DNA of 64,000 nt from Rhodospirillaceae bacterium (GCA_018666155.1 JABJAH010000020.1:62001-126000), one strand, 5' to 3'; positions 47,760 to 57,309 are shown, counted from the stretch's first letter. The notes: generated by a model not told the origin, from the letters alone. Numbers and translations are program-made.

Positions 47760-49343
47760 ATGCGGCCGTTCTTCGTTTGCTTTGCGTTTCTCGCGGCCGC
47801 GTTTGCCGCGAATGCGCAATCCGTTCTCACCCGTGGCAATCATCAGGATCCAACCAGTCTCGACCCTCATCGCATTCTGTCGGTGTATGAGAATAATATC
47901 GTCATGGATCTGTTCGAAGGGCTGACCGTGCCTGATGCGTCCGGTGTCCCGGTTCCGGGTGTGGCGCAAAGCTGGGTTGTGTCTGACGACGGCTTGACCT
48001 GGACCTTCGCGATCAGGGATGACCTTCGGTGGTCTGATGGTGTGTCCCTGACCGTAGAGGACGTGGTGTATTCCTTCCGACGGTTGATGGATCCGGCAAC
48101 GGCCTCACAATATCCTGGTTTGTTTTACGGCATCAGCAATGGTGCAGCGGTGAATCGGGGGGAGGCCGCGCTCGATACACTTGGCGTTGTCGCTCTTGGC
48201 GAAGATGCGGTTGTCATAACGCTCAAGTCACCCGTGCCCTACCTGCTGGAGCTTCTGTCCAATGGTTTTGCAGCAATCGTGCCCGCCCATAGCATTAAAG
48301 AGCACGGTGACCGATGGGCTGCTCCACAGAATATGGTGTCGAATGGAGCATTCCTTCTGGAAGACTTCCGACCGCAGGATCGCGTTGTATTGGTAGCTAA
48401 TGAAGAATTTCATGACGCGGACTCTGTAACGCTCGACCGAGTCATTTACTTGCCCACCGAGGATCAGTCGGCTGCCTTGGCGCGCTTCCGCTCGGGTGGG
48501 CTGGATACGAACCTTGAGTTTCCGACGGCCCGGACTCCATGGCTGCGCGAAAACTTGGCCGAAGAAACCCGTATCGCCGAATACCTCATTACGTTCTATT
48601 TGTCGTTCAATACGACTCATCCCGTGTTGGCCGATGTTCGTGTTCGTCGCGCTCTGTCTTTAGCCATCGATCGGGACACCATCGCCAACCGTGTCTTGCG
48701 GTCCGGAGAACGGCCAGCCCGTAGTCTCGTGCCACCGGCCATCGCCGGCTACACACCGCCCGCGCGACACGATCTCGACACTCCAATGCCGGAGCGAATA
48801 GCGGAAGCTCGGCTGTTGTTGAAAGAGGCTGGCTATGGCCCGAATAACCCGTTGAAGCTGACCTATAGTTTGTCCTCTGCCGAAGACCGGCGGCGTGTGG
48901 CCGCCGCCATCGCGGCCATGTGGAAACGATTGGGCGTCGAAGTCATCATCAACAACACAGAGGGCAAAGTGTTGTTCTCGCGGTTGCGGACCGGTGATTT
49001 TGAGATCGGCTATTCAGCCTGGGCGGCAGACGTGAATGATGCTGGTAACTTCTTAGCGATCCTTCACAGCCGATCATCGAACTCCAATTATGCTCGCTAT
49101 CGCAATGCTGAGTACGATCAGTTGCTTGATCGTGCTGCCTACACACCTGATCCAGAGGCGAGGGCGTCTGTGCTGGCCGAGGCAGAGGCGTTGATGCTGT
49201 CCGATGCGCCGATTGCCCCACTCTTTCATGGTGTCAGTAAGAACTTGGTCGGCTCTCACGTGGCTGGCTGGGTTGATAATCCACGGGACGTCCATCTCAG
49301 TCGATATTTGAGGGTCAACCGGGCAATGGCCTTAGGCAATTGA
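47760..49343 (+). CDS. Peptide/nickel-type ABC transporter substrate-binding protein (SBP family 5)
   Basis: About 527 residues from the ATG at 47760; a TTG one codon upstream is also possible. A signal peptide ends at AAFAANAQS, and the mature protein has the SBP_bac_5 pattern (LTRGNHQDPTSLDPHRI, WTFAIRDDLRWSDG, VRVRRALSLAIDRDTI, with the C-terminal LFHGVSKNLVGSHVAGW). It captures peptides or similar ligands in the periplasm. No permease or ATPase gene is adjacent, so it may serve a distant transporter. It starts 4 bp after maeB. Confidence 0.9.
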   Translation: MRPFFVCFAFLAAAFAANAQSVLTRGNHQDPTSLDPHRILSVYENNIVMDLFEGLTVPDASGVPVPGVAQSWVVSDDGLTWTFAIRDDLRWSDGVSLTVEDVVYSFRRLMDPATASQYPGLFYGISNGAAVNRGEAALDTLGVVALGEDAVVITLKSPVPYLLELLSNGFAAIVPAHSIKEHGDRWAAPQNMVSNGAFLLEDFRPQDRVVLVANEEFHDADSVTLDRVIYLPTEDQSAALARFRSGGLDTNLEFPTARTPWLRENLAEETRIAEYLITFYLSFNTTHPVLADVRVRRALSLAIDRDTIANRVLRSGERPARSLVPPAIAGYTPPARHDLDTPMPERIAEARLLLKEAGYGPNNPLKLTYSLSSAEDRRRVAAAIAAMWKRLGVEVIINNTEGKVLFSRLRTGDFEIGYSAWAADVNDAGNFLAILHSRSSNSNYARYRNAEYDQLLDRAAYTPDPEARASVLAEAEALMLSDAPIAPLFHGVSKNLVGSHVAGWVDNPRDVHLSRYLRVNRAMALGN

Positions 49344-49397
49344 CGCTCGTCCGGGTGGCACGGCATAGTGTGTGTTCCGAACGCTAAGGTTGATAAG

Positions 49398-49763
49398 ATG
49401 GCCGACAACGCACCCAATAAGAAATCTTTCAAGGCCGGGCACGTTATTTTCCGGCAGGGTGATATTGCCCAAAGTTGTTTTCTGGTCAGCGCTGGCGAAC
49501 TAGACCTCAGCCGGGCAGATTCGGACGGTGTGGATAAGAAATTCGCCAAAGTGATCAAGGGTGAAATCGTCGGTGAAATGTCGATGATTGGCGATACACC
49601 GCGGACAGCAACAGCGACGGTTTTGCAGGACGTTGAGCTGGTCGAAATCTCGAGGGATGATTTTGAAGCACAGCTGGGCCGCCTCAATCCTTTTATGCAG
49701 CGCCTGATCCGGTTGATTGTTCAGCGCCTTCGCGATACCACCACCACCCTTACACGCGGCTAA
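49398..49763 (+). CDS. Small cyclic-nucleotide-binding domain protein
   Basis: 121 residues from the ATG at 49398 (a GTG at 49368 adds ten residues). A single cNMP-binding fold: FKAGHVIFRQGDIAQSCFLVSAGELDLS, KGEIVGEMSMIGDTPRTATATV, and the C-terminal helix RLIRLIVQRLRDTT. The GE...PRTA cassette carries the Glu and Arg that bind the phosphate. There is no HTH, kinase or cyclase domain, so it may regulate a partner by protein contact. Many such proteins bind no nucleotide, which is open. Confidence 0.86.
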   Translation: MADNAPNKKSFKAGHVIFRQGDIAQSCFLVSAGELDLSRADSDGVDKKFAKVIKGEIVGEMSMIGDTPRTATATVLQDVELVEISRDDFEAQLGRLNPFMQRLIRLIVQRLRDTTTTLTRG

Positions 49764-49801
49764 CCCCCGCCACAGATATTTAATGTTCGAAAGGATGCGG
49801 C

Positions 49802-50794
49802 ATGACCGAGACCTTCAAGGCTCTGGTGATCGACAACGCTGACGGCAACTACACCTCTGCCATCAAGGATTTAACGGTCGCGGACCTACCCGATGAGTCT
49901 GTCCTTGTCGACGTTGCTTATTCAACTCTCAACTATAAAGACGGACTTGCGATAACCGGTAAGGGCAAGATCGTGCGGTCCTTCCCTATGGTTGGAGGCA
50001 TTGATTTAGCGGGAACGGTGGTTGAATCCGCGGATGCGAATTACAAGCCGGGTGACAAGGTGCTGGTCAACGGCTGGGGATTGTCCGAGACCCTTTGGGG
50101 TGGTTACAGCCAGAAGCAGCGCGTCAAGAGTGAGTTCATAACGCGTGTGCCGGACGGGTTTTCTCTGAAAGACACAATGGCCATTGGCACAGCGGGTTAT
50201 ACGTCCATGTTGTGCGTGTTGGCCCTTGAAGATGCCGGTATCACGCCGGACCAGGGCGACATTGTCGTAACCGGAGCGGCCGGTGGTGTTGGCTCTGTTG
50301 CGATCGCAATCTTAGCAAAGCTTGGGTATCGGGTTGTGGCGTCTTCCGGTCGAACATCTGAGGCGGATTATCTGAAATCTCTCGGCGCCGCTGAAGTGAT
50401 CGGACGTGAGGTTCTCGACCGTGATGCACGGCCGCTGGAAAAAGGTCGCTGGGCCGGTGGTGTCGATTCTGTGGGGTCGAAGACTCTGGCGACGCTTCTC
50501 GCTGAGACTAAGGATGAAGGTGCAGTTGCCGCCTGCGGACTCGCCGGTGGCACGGACCTTCCGACAACCGTGATGCCGTTCATCTTGCGTGGTGTTCGCC
50601 TGCTTGGTGTGAACTGCGTAACCTGTGCCAATGAGCGGCGTGATCAGGCATGGGCGCGCCTCGTGCAAGACTTGGATGTCAGCAAGCTTGACGATATTAC
50701 GAAGCTCGAGCCGCTCGGCAGACTGCCGGAGTTGGGCGAAGAAATCCTCAGTGGGAAAATTCGCGGGCGCGTGATTATCGACGTGAACGCGTAA
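49802..50794 (+). CDS. Acryloyl-CoA reductase / YhdH-type medium-chain oxidoreductase
   Basis: 330 residues of the zinc-independent MDR family (AcuI/YhdH). It shows MVGGIDLAGTVVES, DKVLVNGWGLSETLWGGYSQK, the NADP loop VTGAAGGVGSVAIAI and the marker GVDSVGSKTLATLL. Bacterial AcuI reduces toxic acryloyl-CoA from DMSP breakdown; close relatives have broader quinone reductase activity. It starts 38 bp after the cNMP-binding gene. In a marine bacterium a DMSP or 3-hydroxypropionate role is plausible but not shown by context. Confidence 0.88.
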   Translation: MTETFKALVIDNADGNYTSAIKDLTVADLPDESVLVDVAYSTLNYKDGLAITGKGKIVRSFPMVGGIDLAGTVVESADANYKPGDKVLVNGWGLSETLWGGYSQKQRVKSEFITRVPDGFSLKDTMAIGTAGYTSMLCVLALEDAGITPDQGDIVVTGAAGGVGSVAIAILAKLGYRVVASSGRTSEADYLKSLGAAEVIGREVLDRDARPLEKGRWAGGVDSVGSKTLATLLAETKDEGAVAACGLAGGTDLPTTVMPFILRGVRLLGVNCVTCANERRDQAWARLVQDLDVSKLDDITKLEPLGRLPELGEEILSGKIRGRVIIDVNA

Positions 50795-50836
50795 GGCGAC
50801 GAGACGAGAACGCGTGAGACAAGAAGTCGTGAACGC

Positions 50837-52519
50837 CTAGACCCAAGCAAACTCGTCGGAGGTCGCAATAATCGATGCGAATCCCCGTGTTGTGATTTGG
50901 GCGTTCCGCAAATGCTGTTCTTGGTCTTCTTGGTCTTCTTGGTCTTCTTGGTCTTCCGTCTGTAGCGCCCAAGTCCAGTGGGTGAATGGCCCGGCCCAGG
51001 TAAATTGGTAATCAATCAGCGCGTTGTAACTTTCCGGTGACGCCAATTCATGGCCAAGCATGCGACCGATCCAGAAGTCGGTCATGGTCATGGCGGAATC
51101 TTTAGCTTCACCCGGCATTTCATCCATCAGATCGTCGGTGATTACGCCGCTCCAGGTTGCGACTTGGTACATCGCATTCCACGCGAGCATGACTTGAGTC
51201 CCAGCCAGCCAGTAATTGTTCTCGGTTGGCCGTCCGTCCGGCCCGGGCCAGCTAAAGGCAGCGTCTTGAGTTTGAGTCGGAAGCCATGGCCATACCCAAC
51301 TGGCGCCGACGGTTGCGCCCATGGCCCGCCAAGAGGCGACCATTTTCTCGAAGGGACGCCGTATGCGGGCTGGGGCTTCATCACCGATTTCGGTGCCTTC
51401 GACCAAGATCGATTCGACGACGCGACGGATTTGGTCGTCGGCGTCTAAATTATCCATCCAGGTTTCAACGGCGCGATCAATCACGGCTTGTGGCGGGTTC
51501 TCGCCAAAGAAACGCCGGACCATCTTGGTGACAACGAAATTTGCTGTCGCCGGATGGGCCGCGAGCAAATCCAGCACCCGCTCGCCTTGCTCCATGTCGT
51601 CGGTCAGATTGAGCAGGTCTTGCCCAAGGAAGGTGTTGGCATTTGTATTGTGTTGAAACGGGTTGTACGCGAACAGCCAAGTGTAAGGCAGCGGGCCAAC
51701 GCTACCGCCGCCCCATTGGCCCACTTCCACGGTCCAACCGGATAGCGCGCGCGAGACTTGGATAACGTCTTCGCCGGTAAACCCTACGGCGACGCCGTTT
51801 TCATCTTTCTCAACGTCGTCGGGGTCGACCGTGCCGAGATAGGCATCCTCACCAAGGGTGTGGAGTTCCATCAGCTCACGGGCATAATTCTCATTGGGAA
51901 GCGTCGCTGGGCTGCCCGCATTATCCAGATACCACATCATGGCTGACGACGTTGCGGTTGCGCCAAGCATGTCTCGGAAATTACCGAACACGCGGGGGCG
52001 AATAACATCGCGATCATAAATCAGGGTCGACAGACGCATGATGTCGTCGCCGTCGTACCAAACTGAGAAGTGATTGAGCCAGAAGTCGGTCATGACTTCG
52101 CGTAGCTGATAATTTGAATGGGAAGCGCGGATGTAGACCGAGTTCATGGTCTCTGTATAAACGCGCCAAACCTCGTCCCAGGCGACAGTATTGCCGGCGT
52201 TGATAAGAACTTCGTACAGCTCTTGTTCCGGCATATTGAGGTAATTCAAGGGCCGTAACTCGTCGACAGCTTCCCAGCCCTCAATCCGTTCGTTGTCTTC
52301 TTCTTCGTCCGCAGACGAGTTGTATTCGATATGCAGAACTTGCTGAGCCATGAATGTGGCCAGTTCCGGATCGTCGCCTTCGGGCGGATTAAGCTGATCT
52401 TCGACCCAGGTTTCCCAGCCGACCTGCTGCACGTATTGCTCGTCAACCTCACGGCAACCGAACGTGGTGCGGTTGAGGGCTTTGCGTTCCCACGATGGCT
52501 CTAGGGGGAGGGGATCCAT
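50837..52519 (-). CDS. DUF1800 family protein
   Basis: 560 residues. The DUF1800 pattern is clear: RTTFGCREVDEQYVQQVG near the start, SNYQLREVMTDFWLNHFSVWY, ATLPNENYARELMELHTLG, and LLAAHPATANFVVTKMVRRFFGENPP. Function is unknown; many DUF1800 genes are next to a DUF1501 sulfatase-like gene, but none is here. No signal peptide is evident. The C-terminal end carries four Gln-Glu-Asp-type repeats (TEDQEDQEDQEDQEQ) encoded by a 9-bp tandem repeat, absent in typical members. It converges on the AcuI-like gene. Confidence 0.9.
   Translation of the reverse strand: MDPLPLEPSWERKALNRTTFGCREVDEQYVQQVGWETWVEDQLNPPEGDDPELATFMAQQVLHIEYNSSADEEEDNERIEGWEAVDELRPLNYLNMPEQELYEVLINAGNTVAWDEVWRVYTETMNSVYIRASHSNYQLREVMTDFWLNHFSVWYDGDDIMRLSTLIYDRDVIRPRVFGNFRDMLGATATSSAMMWYLDNAGSPATLPNENYARELMELHTLGEDAYLGTVDPDDVEKDENGVAVGFTGEDVIQVSRALSGWTVEVGQWGGGSVGPLPYTWLFAYNPFQHNTNANTFLGQDLLNLTDDMEQGERVLDLLAAHPATANFVVTKMVRRFFGENPPQAVIDRAVETWMDNLDADDQIRRVVESILVEGTEIGDEAPARIRRPFEKMVASWRAMGATVGASWVWPWLPTQTQDAAFSWPGPDGRPTENNYWLAGTQVMLAWNAMYQVATWSGVITDDLMDEMPGEAKDSAMTMTDFWIGRMLGHELASPESYNALIDYQFTWAGPFTHWTWALQTEDQEDQEDQEDQEQHLRNAQITTRGFASIIATSDEFAWV
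50918..50953. repeat. Four copies of a 9-bp tandem repeat inside the DUF1800 gene
   Basis: The unit ttcttggtc is repeated four times without interruption, followed by a partial copy ttcc. On the coding (minus) strand it encodes GlnGluAsp-type triplets near the C-terminus. As the unit is a multiple of three, slippage changes length without a frameshift. Confidence 0.9.
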
Positions 52520-52727
52520 AACGCCTATCCTTGCTACATCCTGTACCTGGAAACGATCAGTTCTGGTCGGTTCCGAGTCGTTGCGATCATAAGACTAGAT
52601 GCTTAATACAACGGTACTGGATGCATATTTGTTGCATAAAAGTACCAAATAATCTGCACTTGCTCACCCCGTTGCGCCGCGCAACAATCGAAAATGGCCC
52701 AAAATCAATAGAAACACAGGGATTCCC

Positions 52728-54410
52728 ATGCCTGACGACGCCAAAGCCTCAGAGACCAAACCATCCGCTCCACCTGCCGTTGGTAACCCAGTGCCGGGCT
52801 ATTCGGTCGAATCGGTCCCACCCGGAGCGACCAAACCAGGCGTGGATCTGGCCGGTCACAAAGGATTGCTCGACCAGCTGACCCAGATTCTTGGGGCCGA
52901 TAACGTAAAAACCGATGATGACTCTCGCGCCTTTTTTGCCGAGGACACGTTCCGCAGTTTTGAGACTCCCCTGGCCGCAATTTCGCCAACCTCGACGGAA
53001 GATCTCTCACGCGCCGCTGCAGCCTGTCACGATGCCCGCGTTGCCTTAGTGCCGCGCGGTGGCGGTATGTCTTATACGGATGGTTATCTGCATACCCAGC
53101 CGGACTCGATTACCGTCGACACTCAACAGATGAATCGCATCCTCGAAATCAACGAAGACGATATGTACGTTACCGTTGAATGTGGCTGCACGTGGGCGGC
53201 GCTGAACGACGCCCTCAAAGAGAAAGGTCTGAGAACGCCCTATTGGGGCCCGCTGTCTGGATTCCAAAGCCGCGTTGGCGGTGCCTTGTCACAAAACTCT
53301 GTATTCTTTGGCTCGGGCTTTTACGGCTCAGCAGTTGAGCAGGCCCTGGGATTGGATGTCGTATTGGCCGATGGCACGGTGCTGCCTGTCGGGTCACATG
53401 CCACCGAGGGCGGCCTGCCATTCATGAAACACTACGGGCCTGATTTGATGGGGCCGTTTCTTGCTGACGCCGGCGCGCTCGGCGTTAAGGCGACGGCGAC
53501 GCTGCGTCTTATCCGTCGGCCCGAACATCGTCGTCACCTCGCCTATGCCTTCGGTACCTATGCGGATATGGCCAATGCACTCTCTAGTCTGAGCCGCGAG
53601 GGGTTGGCGACAGAAGCGATGGGCTTCGACAAGAACCAACAGTCAGCGCGGGTGAGTGAAGGCGAGACGGATTTTCTCAAAGACATCGGCACACTGTTTA
53701 AGGTGATCAAGGAATCCGGCATCGCGGACGGGCTACAGATTGCTTTCGCCGGACGCAACTATCTAAAAAACGTGTTTTACGGCCTTCACTTATCGGTCGA
53801 GGATCACACCAAGGGCGGTGTTGAAGAAAAGATGAAGCAAGCTAAGGCGATCGCCAAAGCGGGCGGTGGTCGACCCTTGCCAGCTTCGATAACCAAGATT
53901 GTACATGCTGAACCGTTTTTGCCGCCCGATTCCATCGTTGGCCCCAGTGGCGAACGTTGGGTGCCTTTGCACTGCATCGTGCCCCATTCAAAAGCCATCG
54001 AAGCCTTAGATGCCGTTACGGCGGTGTATGAAAAGTATGCGGATGCGAAAGAGAAGCATGGCATCCGCAATGGCTTCTTGTTGGTCACGGTTGGCAACTA
54101 TGGATTCTTGATTGAGCCTGTTTGGTTCTGGCCCGATGCCCGCCTCAAAATGTACGAGACCGCTATTCGGCCGGAACACCTCGATAAGCTGCAAACCTAT
54201 GACGCAGACGAAGAGGGTCGCGCCATTGTCAAAAATATGCGCGACGAATTAGCTCTGCTGTTTGCGGAAATGGGCGCTGTGTCGATGCAGCTGGGCAAGA
54301 TGTATCGCTACGATACAAGCCGTAAGCCCGCTGCGTGGGAAATGCTCAAGAAGATTAAGAGCGTCGTCGACCCTAACGGCCTGATGAACCCAGGTGCGCT
54401 GAAGCTTTGA
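52728..54410 (+). CDS. FAD-binding oxidase/dehydrogenase (GlcD / vanillyl-alcohol-oxidase type)
   Basis: 560 residues. The FAD_binding_4 fold is seen at about 75-250: VALVPRGGGMSYTDGYLHTQPD (phosphate loop), GCTWAALNDALKEKGL, and VGGALSQNSVFFGSG. The C-terminal cap (about 290-560) ends SVVDPNGLMNPGALKL, a signature shared by D-lactate/glycolate and vanillyl-alcohol-type flavoenzymes. The N-terminal 45 residues are Pro/Ala-rich and not conserved. There is no signal peptide. Substrate (2-hydroxy acid, phenol or aldose) cannot be told. It ends at a terminator hairpin. Confidence 0.87.
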   Translation: MPDDAKASETKPSAPPAVGNPVPGYSVESVPPGATKPGVDLAGHKGLLDQLTQILGADNVKTDDDSRAFFAEDTFRSFETPLAAISPTSTEDLSRAAAACHDARVALVPRGGGMSYTDGYLHTQPDSITVDTQQMNRILEINEDDMYVTVECGCTWAALNDALKEKGLRTPYWGPLSGFQSRVGGALSQNSVFFGSGFYGSAVEQALGLDVVLADGTVLPVGSHATEGGLPFMKHYGPDLMGPFLADAGALGVKATATLRLIRRPEHRRHLAYAFGTYADMANALSSLSREGLATEAMGFDKNQQSARVSEGETDFLKDIGTLFKVIKESGIADGLQIAFAGRNYLKNVFYGLHLSVEDHTKGGVEEKMKQAKAIAKAGGGRPLPASITKIVHAEPFLPPDSIVGPSGERWVPLHCIVPHSKAIEALDAVTAVYEKYADAKEKHGIRNGFLLVTVGNYGFLIEPVWFWPDARLKMYETAIRPEHLDKLQTYDADEEGRAIVKNMRDELALLFAEMGAVSMQLGKMYRYDTSRKPAAWEMLKKIKSVVDPNGLMNPGALKL

Positions 54411-54442
54411 GCCACTAGCGCTCTGCATCGCTGGCCGCCAAT

Positions 54443-54474
54443 AAAACCCACGCCTCAACCTGGAGTGGGTTTTC
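54443..54474 (+). terminator. Rho-independent terminator after the FAD oxidase
   Basis: Arms AAAACCCAC (54443-54451) and GTGGGTTTT (54465-54473) are perfect over 9 bp, with a 13-base loop and T-rich tail tttcgtttcc. It ends the + strand FAD oxidase message 33 bp after its stop. Confidence 0.78.
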
Positions 54475-54536
54475 GTTTCCTGAATTTAAACTGTAGTATC
54501 TTCATCTATCTACTTGTAGTTGAGGGGAATGGCTTT

Positions 54537-55859
54537 ATGCGTGGACCTTTATTGATTTGCCGCCAGCTTTTAGGGATACAATCACTCCCACTTTCAGGGT
54601 GTGTCCTTAGCCTGCTCATTCTTATCGGTTGTGCGGCCCCCCCAGCCATAATTCCACCTGCCGCAATACAAGATGTGCGATCGATTCCAATGGGCGAAGA
54701 GAGTCGCCCCCTGCGGTTCGACAGAATAGTGATCCGCATACCACGCGGTCATGTAATAGGGCGAAGCAATATGGGTCTCGCCTGTTTCGATATGCCCGAT
54801 GAAATAACATATACGGGTGGTCGCAACCTTCTTGATGCAGAATTCTTCGAAGAAGCATTTGGCGACGAACTTCGCAGTGCGGGATACACCATCGTCGGTG
54901 ATCCCAATGCTTTGTTCAAAGATCGTGAAGCTGATGAAGCAGAGCTGATTGTTGGCGGAATCATTACCGATGTGAAAGCCAACGTTTGTTACAATGCGGA
55001 TCGTATTGGTACGAATTATTCACGCGCCAGTGGTGAGTCATATATGGCGGTGGAGTGGCAGGTCCTTGACCGTCTGACGCGTCGCACCGTTTATAAAGGG
55101 ACCACAAGCGGTACGGCTGAATTAAAACAGGTCATCGCCAACGGTGATAACAAACTTCTTGTCATGGCCTTCGCCGAGGCGACGAAAGCACTTCTCGCTG
55201 ACGAAGAGTTTTATGAACTGGCAGGTAGGAAGCGGTCTAAAACGACAATTGCAGAAGAAGCGCCAAGCGAAACAACTCAAATCCCCGTTATTGCCGTTAG
55301 CACAAATCGATTCCAAGACAACGTAACGACCACGCGTGCTCGTGTCGCGACGGTTCGGTCTGGTGGACATGGCAGCGGATTTTTTATTTCCGACAATCTA
55401 CTTTTGACCAACGAGCATGTGGTTGGTGGTGCAAAAGTTGTTGTCGTACGATTGGTGACAGGGCGTGAGCTGGTGGGTGAGATCGTGGCGACAAATGAAG
55501 CACGTGATGTCGCGTTGGTTCGCACAGAACCCAGTGGTCTCGGCGGCCTACCAATTCAGAAGACCCAGCCGCAGATTGGCGATCGCGTTTTTGTTATTGG
55601 TAGCCCGATGGACGAAGACCTGGAAAGTACCGTGTCCGCCGGCATTGTAAGTGCCTTTCGCTCGCTCGATGGTCTTCGTTATATCCAGAGCGACACCAAC
55701 GTCCTTCCCGGCAACAGCGGCGGCCCAATGTTTGACGAACATGGCAACGTGATTGCGATGACGGTTGCGGGTTTATTTGGAGAGGGGTCAGGGCTGAATC
55801 TTTTCATCCCTATTTCTGAAGCCCTGAGTGCGCTTAACATTGAGCGTGCCGGTGATTAA
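54537..55859 (+). CDS. Lipoprotein with N-terminal unknown domain fused to trypsin-like S1C protease
   Basis: 440 residues from the ATG at 54537, which has ttgagggg upstream. The signal peptide ends in a lipobox-like LILIGC, so it is probably lipid anchored. Residues about 25-230 form a YajG/CsgG-like or unrecognised domain (RFDRIVIRIPRGHVIGRS, AELIVGGIITDVKANVCYN, VEWQVLDRLTRRTVYKG). Residues about 265-425 are a HtrA-type trypsin-like protease with His in TNEHVVGG, Asp in EARDVALVR and Ser in PGNSGGPMFD. There is no PDZ domain. It is odd as a fusion. It overlaps the next gene by 8 bp. Confidence 0.87.
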   Translation: MRGPLLICRQLLGIQSLPLSGCVLSLLILIGCAAPPAIIPPAAIQDVRSIPMGEESRPLRFDRIVIRIPRGHVIGRSNMGLACFDMPDEITYTGGRNLLDAEFFEEAFGDELRSAGYTIVGDPNALFKDREADEAELIVGGIITDVKANVCYNADRIGTNYSRASGESYMAVEWQVLDRLTRRTVYKGTTSGTAELKQVIANGDNKLLVMAFAEATKALLADEEFYELAGRKRSKTTIAEEAPSETTQIPVIAVSTNRFQDNVTTTRARVATVRSGGHGSGFFISDNLLLTNEHVVGGAKVVVVRLVTGRELVGEIVATNEARDVALVRTEPSGLGGLPIQKTQPQIGDRVFVIGSPMDEDLESTVSAGIVSAFRSLDGLRYIQSDTNVLPGNSGGPMFDEHGNVIAMTVAGLFGEGSGLNLFIPISEALSALNIERAGD

Positions 55860-56409
55860 GCACGCCTCACCTTTTATATGCGCAATCGCTGCCCTGATTC
55901 TGCTGTCGCCAGCTGTGCGTGCGCAAACGCCGACCGGGCTGTCGGCGAACGCCTTCGCGGAGATGCCCGCTAACGTCGTCTTGGAGCTTCGCGCTGGGCG
56001 TGATCTCCCGCTTGAACGAGATTTGATCGTCGAAGCCAGCGCCCTGCTGACAGCGCAGGGCTATACCGTCGCGCAACGGGGCGACGTCATCGTCACCGTC
56101 GACAGCACAACGCCTTTGCCTGGTGTCAGTTCCCGTTCAACCGTAACCGTCGATCAGCGGCTGCGCTCCATGGGCACCCTGCGCAACGACAAGGGCGTGA
56201 CGGTGCCGTTCAATAAGAAGGATGCTGCCCCCGGCGCGGCGGTGTTTACCTTGCGGATGTCGGCCTATCGCCCCGGCAAATCGAACTTGTGGGTGGGGCA
56301 GGCCTCGGGCCCAGATAATGGCGGTGGCCGTCGGGCTACGACCTTTGCCTTGGCCAAGTCGTTGATCGCTACTTTCGGCCAATCTACCCCAGAGCCCGCT
56401 GCCGAGTAG
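55852..56409 (+). CDS. Exported hypothetical protein
   Basis: About 185 residues. I take the GTG at 55852, which overlaps the stop of the protease gene; starts up to 24 bp earlier are possible. The signal peptide AAALILLSPAVRAQ is clear apart from the first residues. The mature part has LERDLIVEASALLTAQGYTVAQRGDVIVTV, a pattern of a small envelope domain similar to one in the preceding lipoprotein (both show a strand-helix-strand with a Tyr-Thr-Ile/Val end), followed by a second half with TLRMSAYRPGKSNLWVGQA. I do not recognise a named family. Its overlap with the protease suggests a joint role at the envelope. Confidence 0.72.
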   Translation: MIKHASPFICAIAALILLSPAVRAQTPTGLSANAFAEMPANVVLELRAGRDLPLERDLIVEASALLTAQGYTVAQRGDVIVTVDSTTPLPGVSSRSTVTVDQRLRSMGTLRNDKGVTVPFNKKDAAPGAAVFTLRMSAYRPGKSNLWVGQASGPDNGGGRRATTFALAKSLIATFGQSTPEPAAE

Positions 56410-56522
56410 GGCCGATGACTGTCCTCAGTTCGGACAACACGGCCTGCTCACGGAATTGTGCCTGACTCACGCGCCGGCTCGGCAGTACACTGGCGCCAGT
56501 CAAACACCCAGGGAGAGATGCC

Positions 56523-57155
56523 ATGACCAAGCAACCACGCCCTCTTTACGATGCCCCCGATTCGGCCAAAGGCGGCCCGCCTCCGGGTGTGAAAGCCGAG
56601 TCCGGGTCCGGCCGTCCCAACCCGACGTTGGCGATGGTGTCGCCGATCCAAGGCCGTGAAGAAGAATTCGGCCAAGCGATGAATGTCGTATTGAAGACGA
56701 TGTCCGACAGCATGCCCTACCAGCACTACTTCAACGATGCATTGGTCAAGGCGCACCTGTCGCACATTCAGTTCGCCAAAGATCATGGTTTATTGGAAGA
56801 CATGGTCAGCAAAGATCAGAAATCGATGTCGCCGATGCTTGGCCGAATACGTGGCAAAGTCGAAGAGACCGGCAATACCGAGCTCGGCATGATCGCCATG
56901 TTCGATCGCACGTCATGTTTTTATCAGATGCTTTCGGAATGGGATTCCGAGCCCGGCATGCGCCGCTACAAAGAGCCGTTCGGCTACGTCCTGGAATTGG
57001 GCAAGCGGATCGGCCAATTCGATATGACCGTCGATGAGATTCACGAGGTTTATACCAAGCCGCGTTATCACGGTTATGCGGAACAGCTGGGCCTTAAGCT
57101 TGATGTGACCGACATCGATTCCGACGGCTACATCACGGTCACGCTGATCAAATAG
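56523..57155 (+). CDS. Cytoplasmic member of a tandem paralogue pair of unknown family
   Basis: 210 residues, no signal peptide, with a Pro/Gly-rich N-terminal 35 residues. The conserved core is shared with the next gene: EEEFGQAMNVVLKTM, DALVKAHLSHIQFAKDHGLLEDMV, SPMLGRIRGKVEETGNTELGM, FDRTSCFYQMLSEWDSEPGMRRY, FGYVLELGKRIGQFDMT and IHEVYTKPRYHGYAEQLG. A shared Cys (TSCF here, TTCHF in the next) and His in the HIQFAKD block are candidate functional residues. Fold prediction by eye is helical. The upstream region carries the 10-mer GTTCGGACAA at 56428-56437 that recurs before the second copy. Confidence 0.78.
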   Translation: MTKQPRPLYDAPDSAKGGPPPGVKAESGSGRPNPTLAMVSPIQGREEEFGQAMNVVLKTMSDSMPYQHYFNDALVKAHLSHIQFAKDHGLLEDMVSKDQKSMSPMLGRIRGKVEETGNTELGMIAMFDRTSCFYQMLSEWDSEPGMRRYKEPFGYVLELGKRIGQFDMTVDEIHEVYTKPRYHGYAEQLGLKLDVTDIDSDGYITVTLIK

Positions 57156-57309
57156 CCCATAAAGCTATGTTTTCTGGCCCACTGGCACCTGTTCTCTGTT
57201 CGGACAAGATGCCGAGGGCGGTCAAAGTGGCCTATATGGCCAAACTCAATTCAGGTATGTTGCGTCCATCATTTTTTAAGTCGGATCAACCCAAAACGGG
57301 AGCTCATCC

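Noticed and set aside
50918..50953. CRISPR-like or regulatory repeat
   Set aside because: The unit is 9 bp, contiguous with no spacers, and inside an open coding frame.
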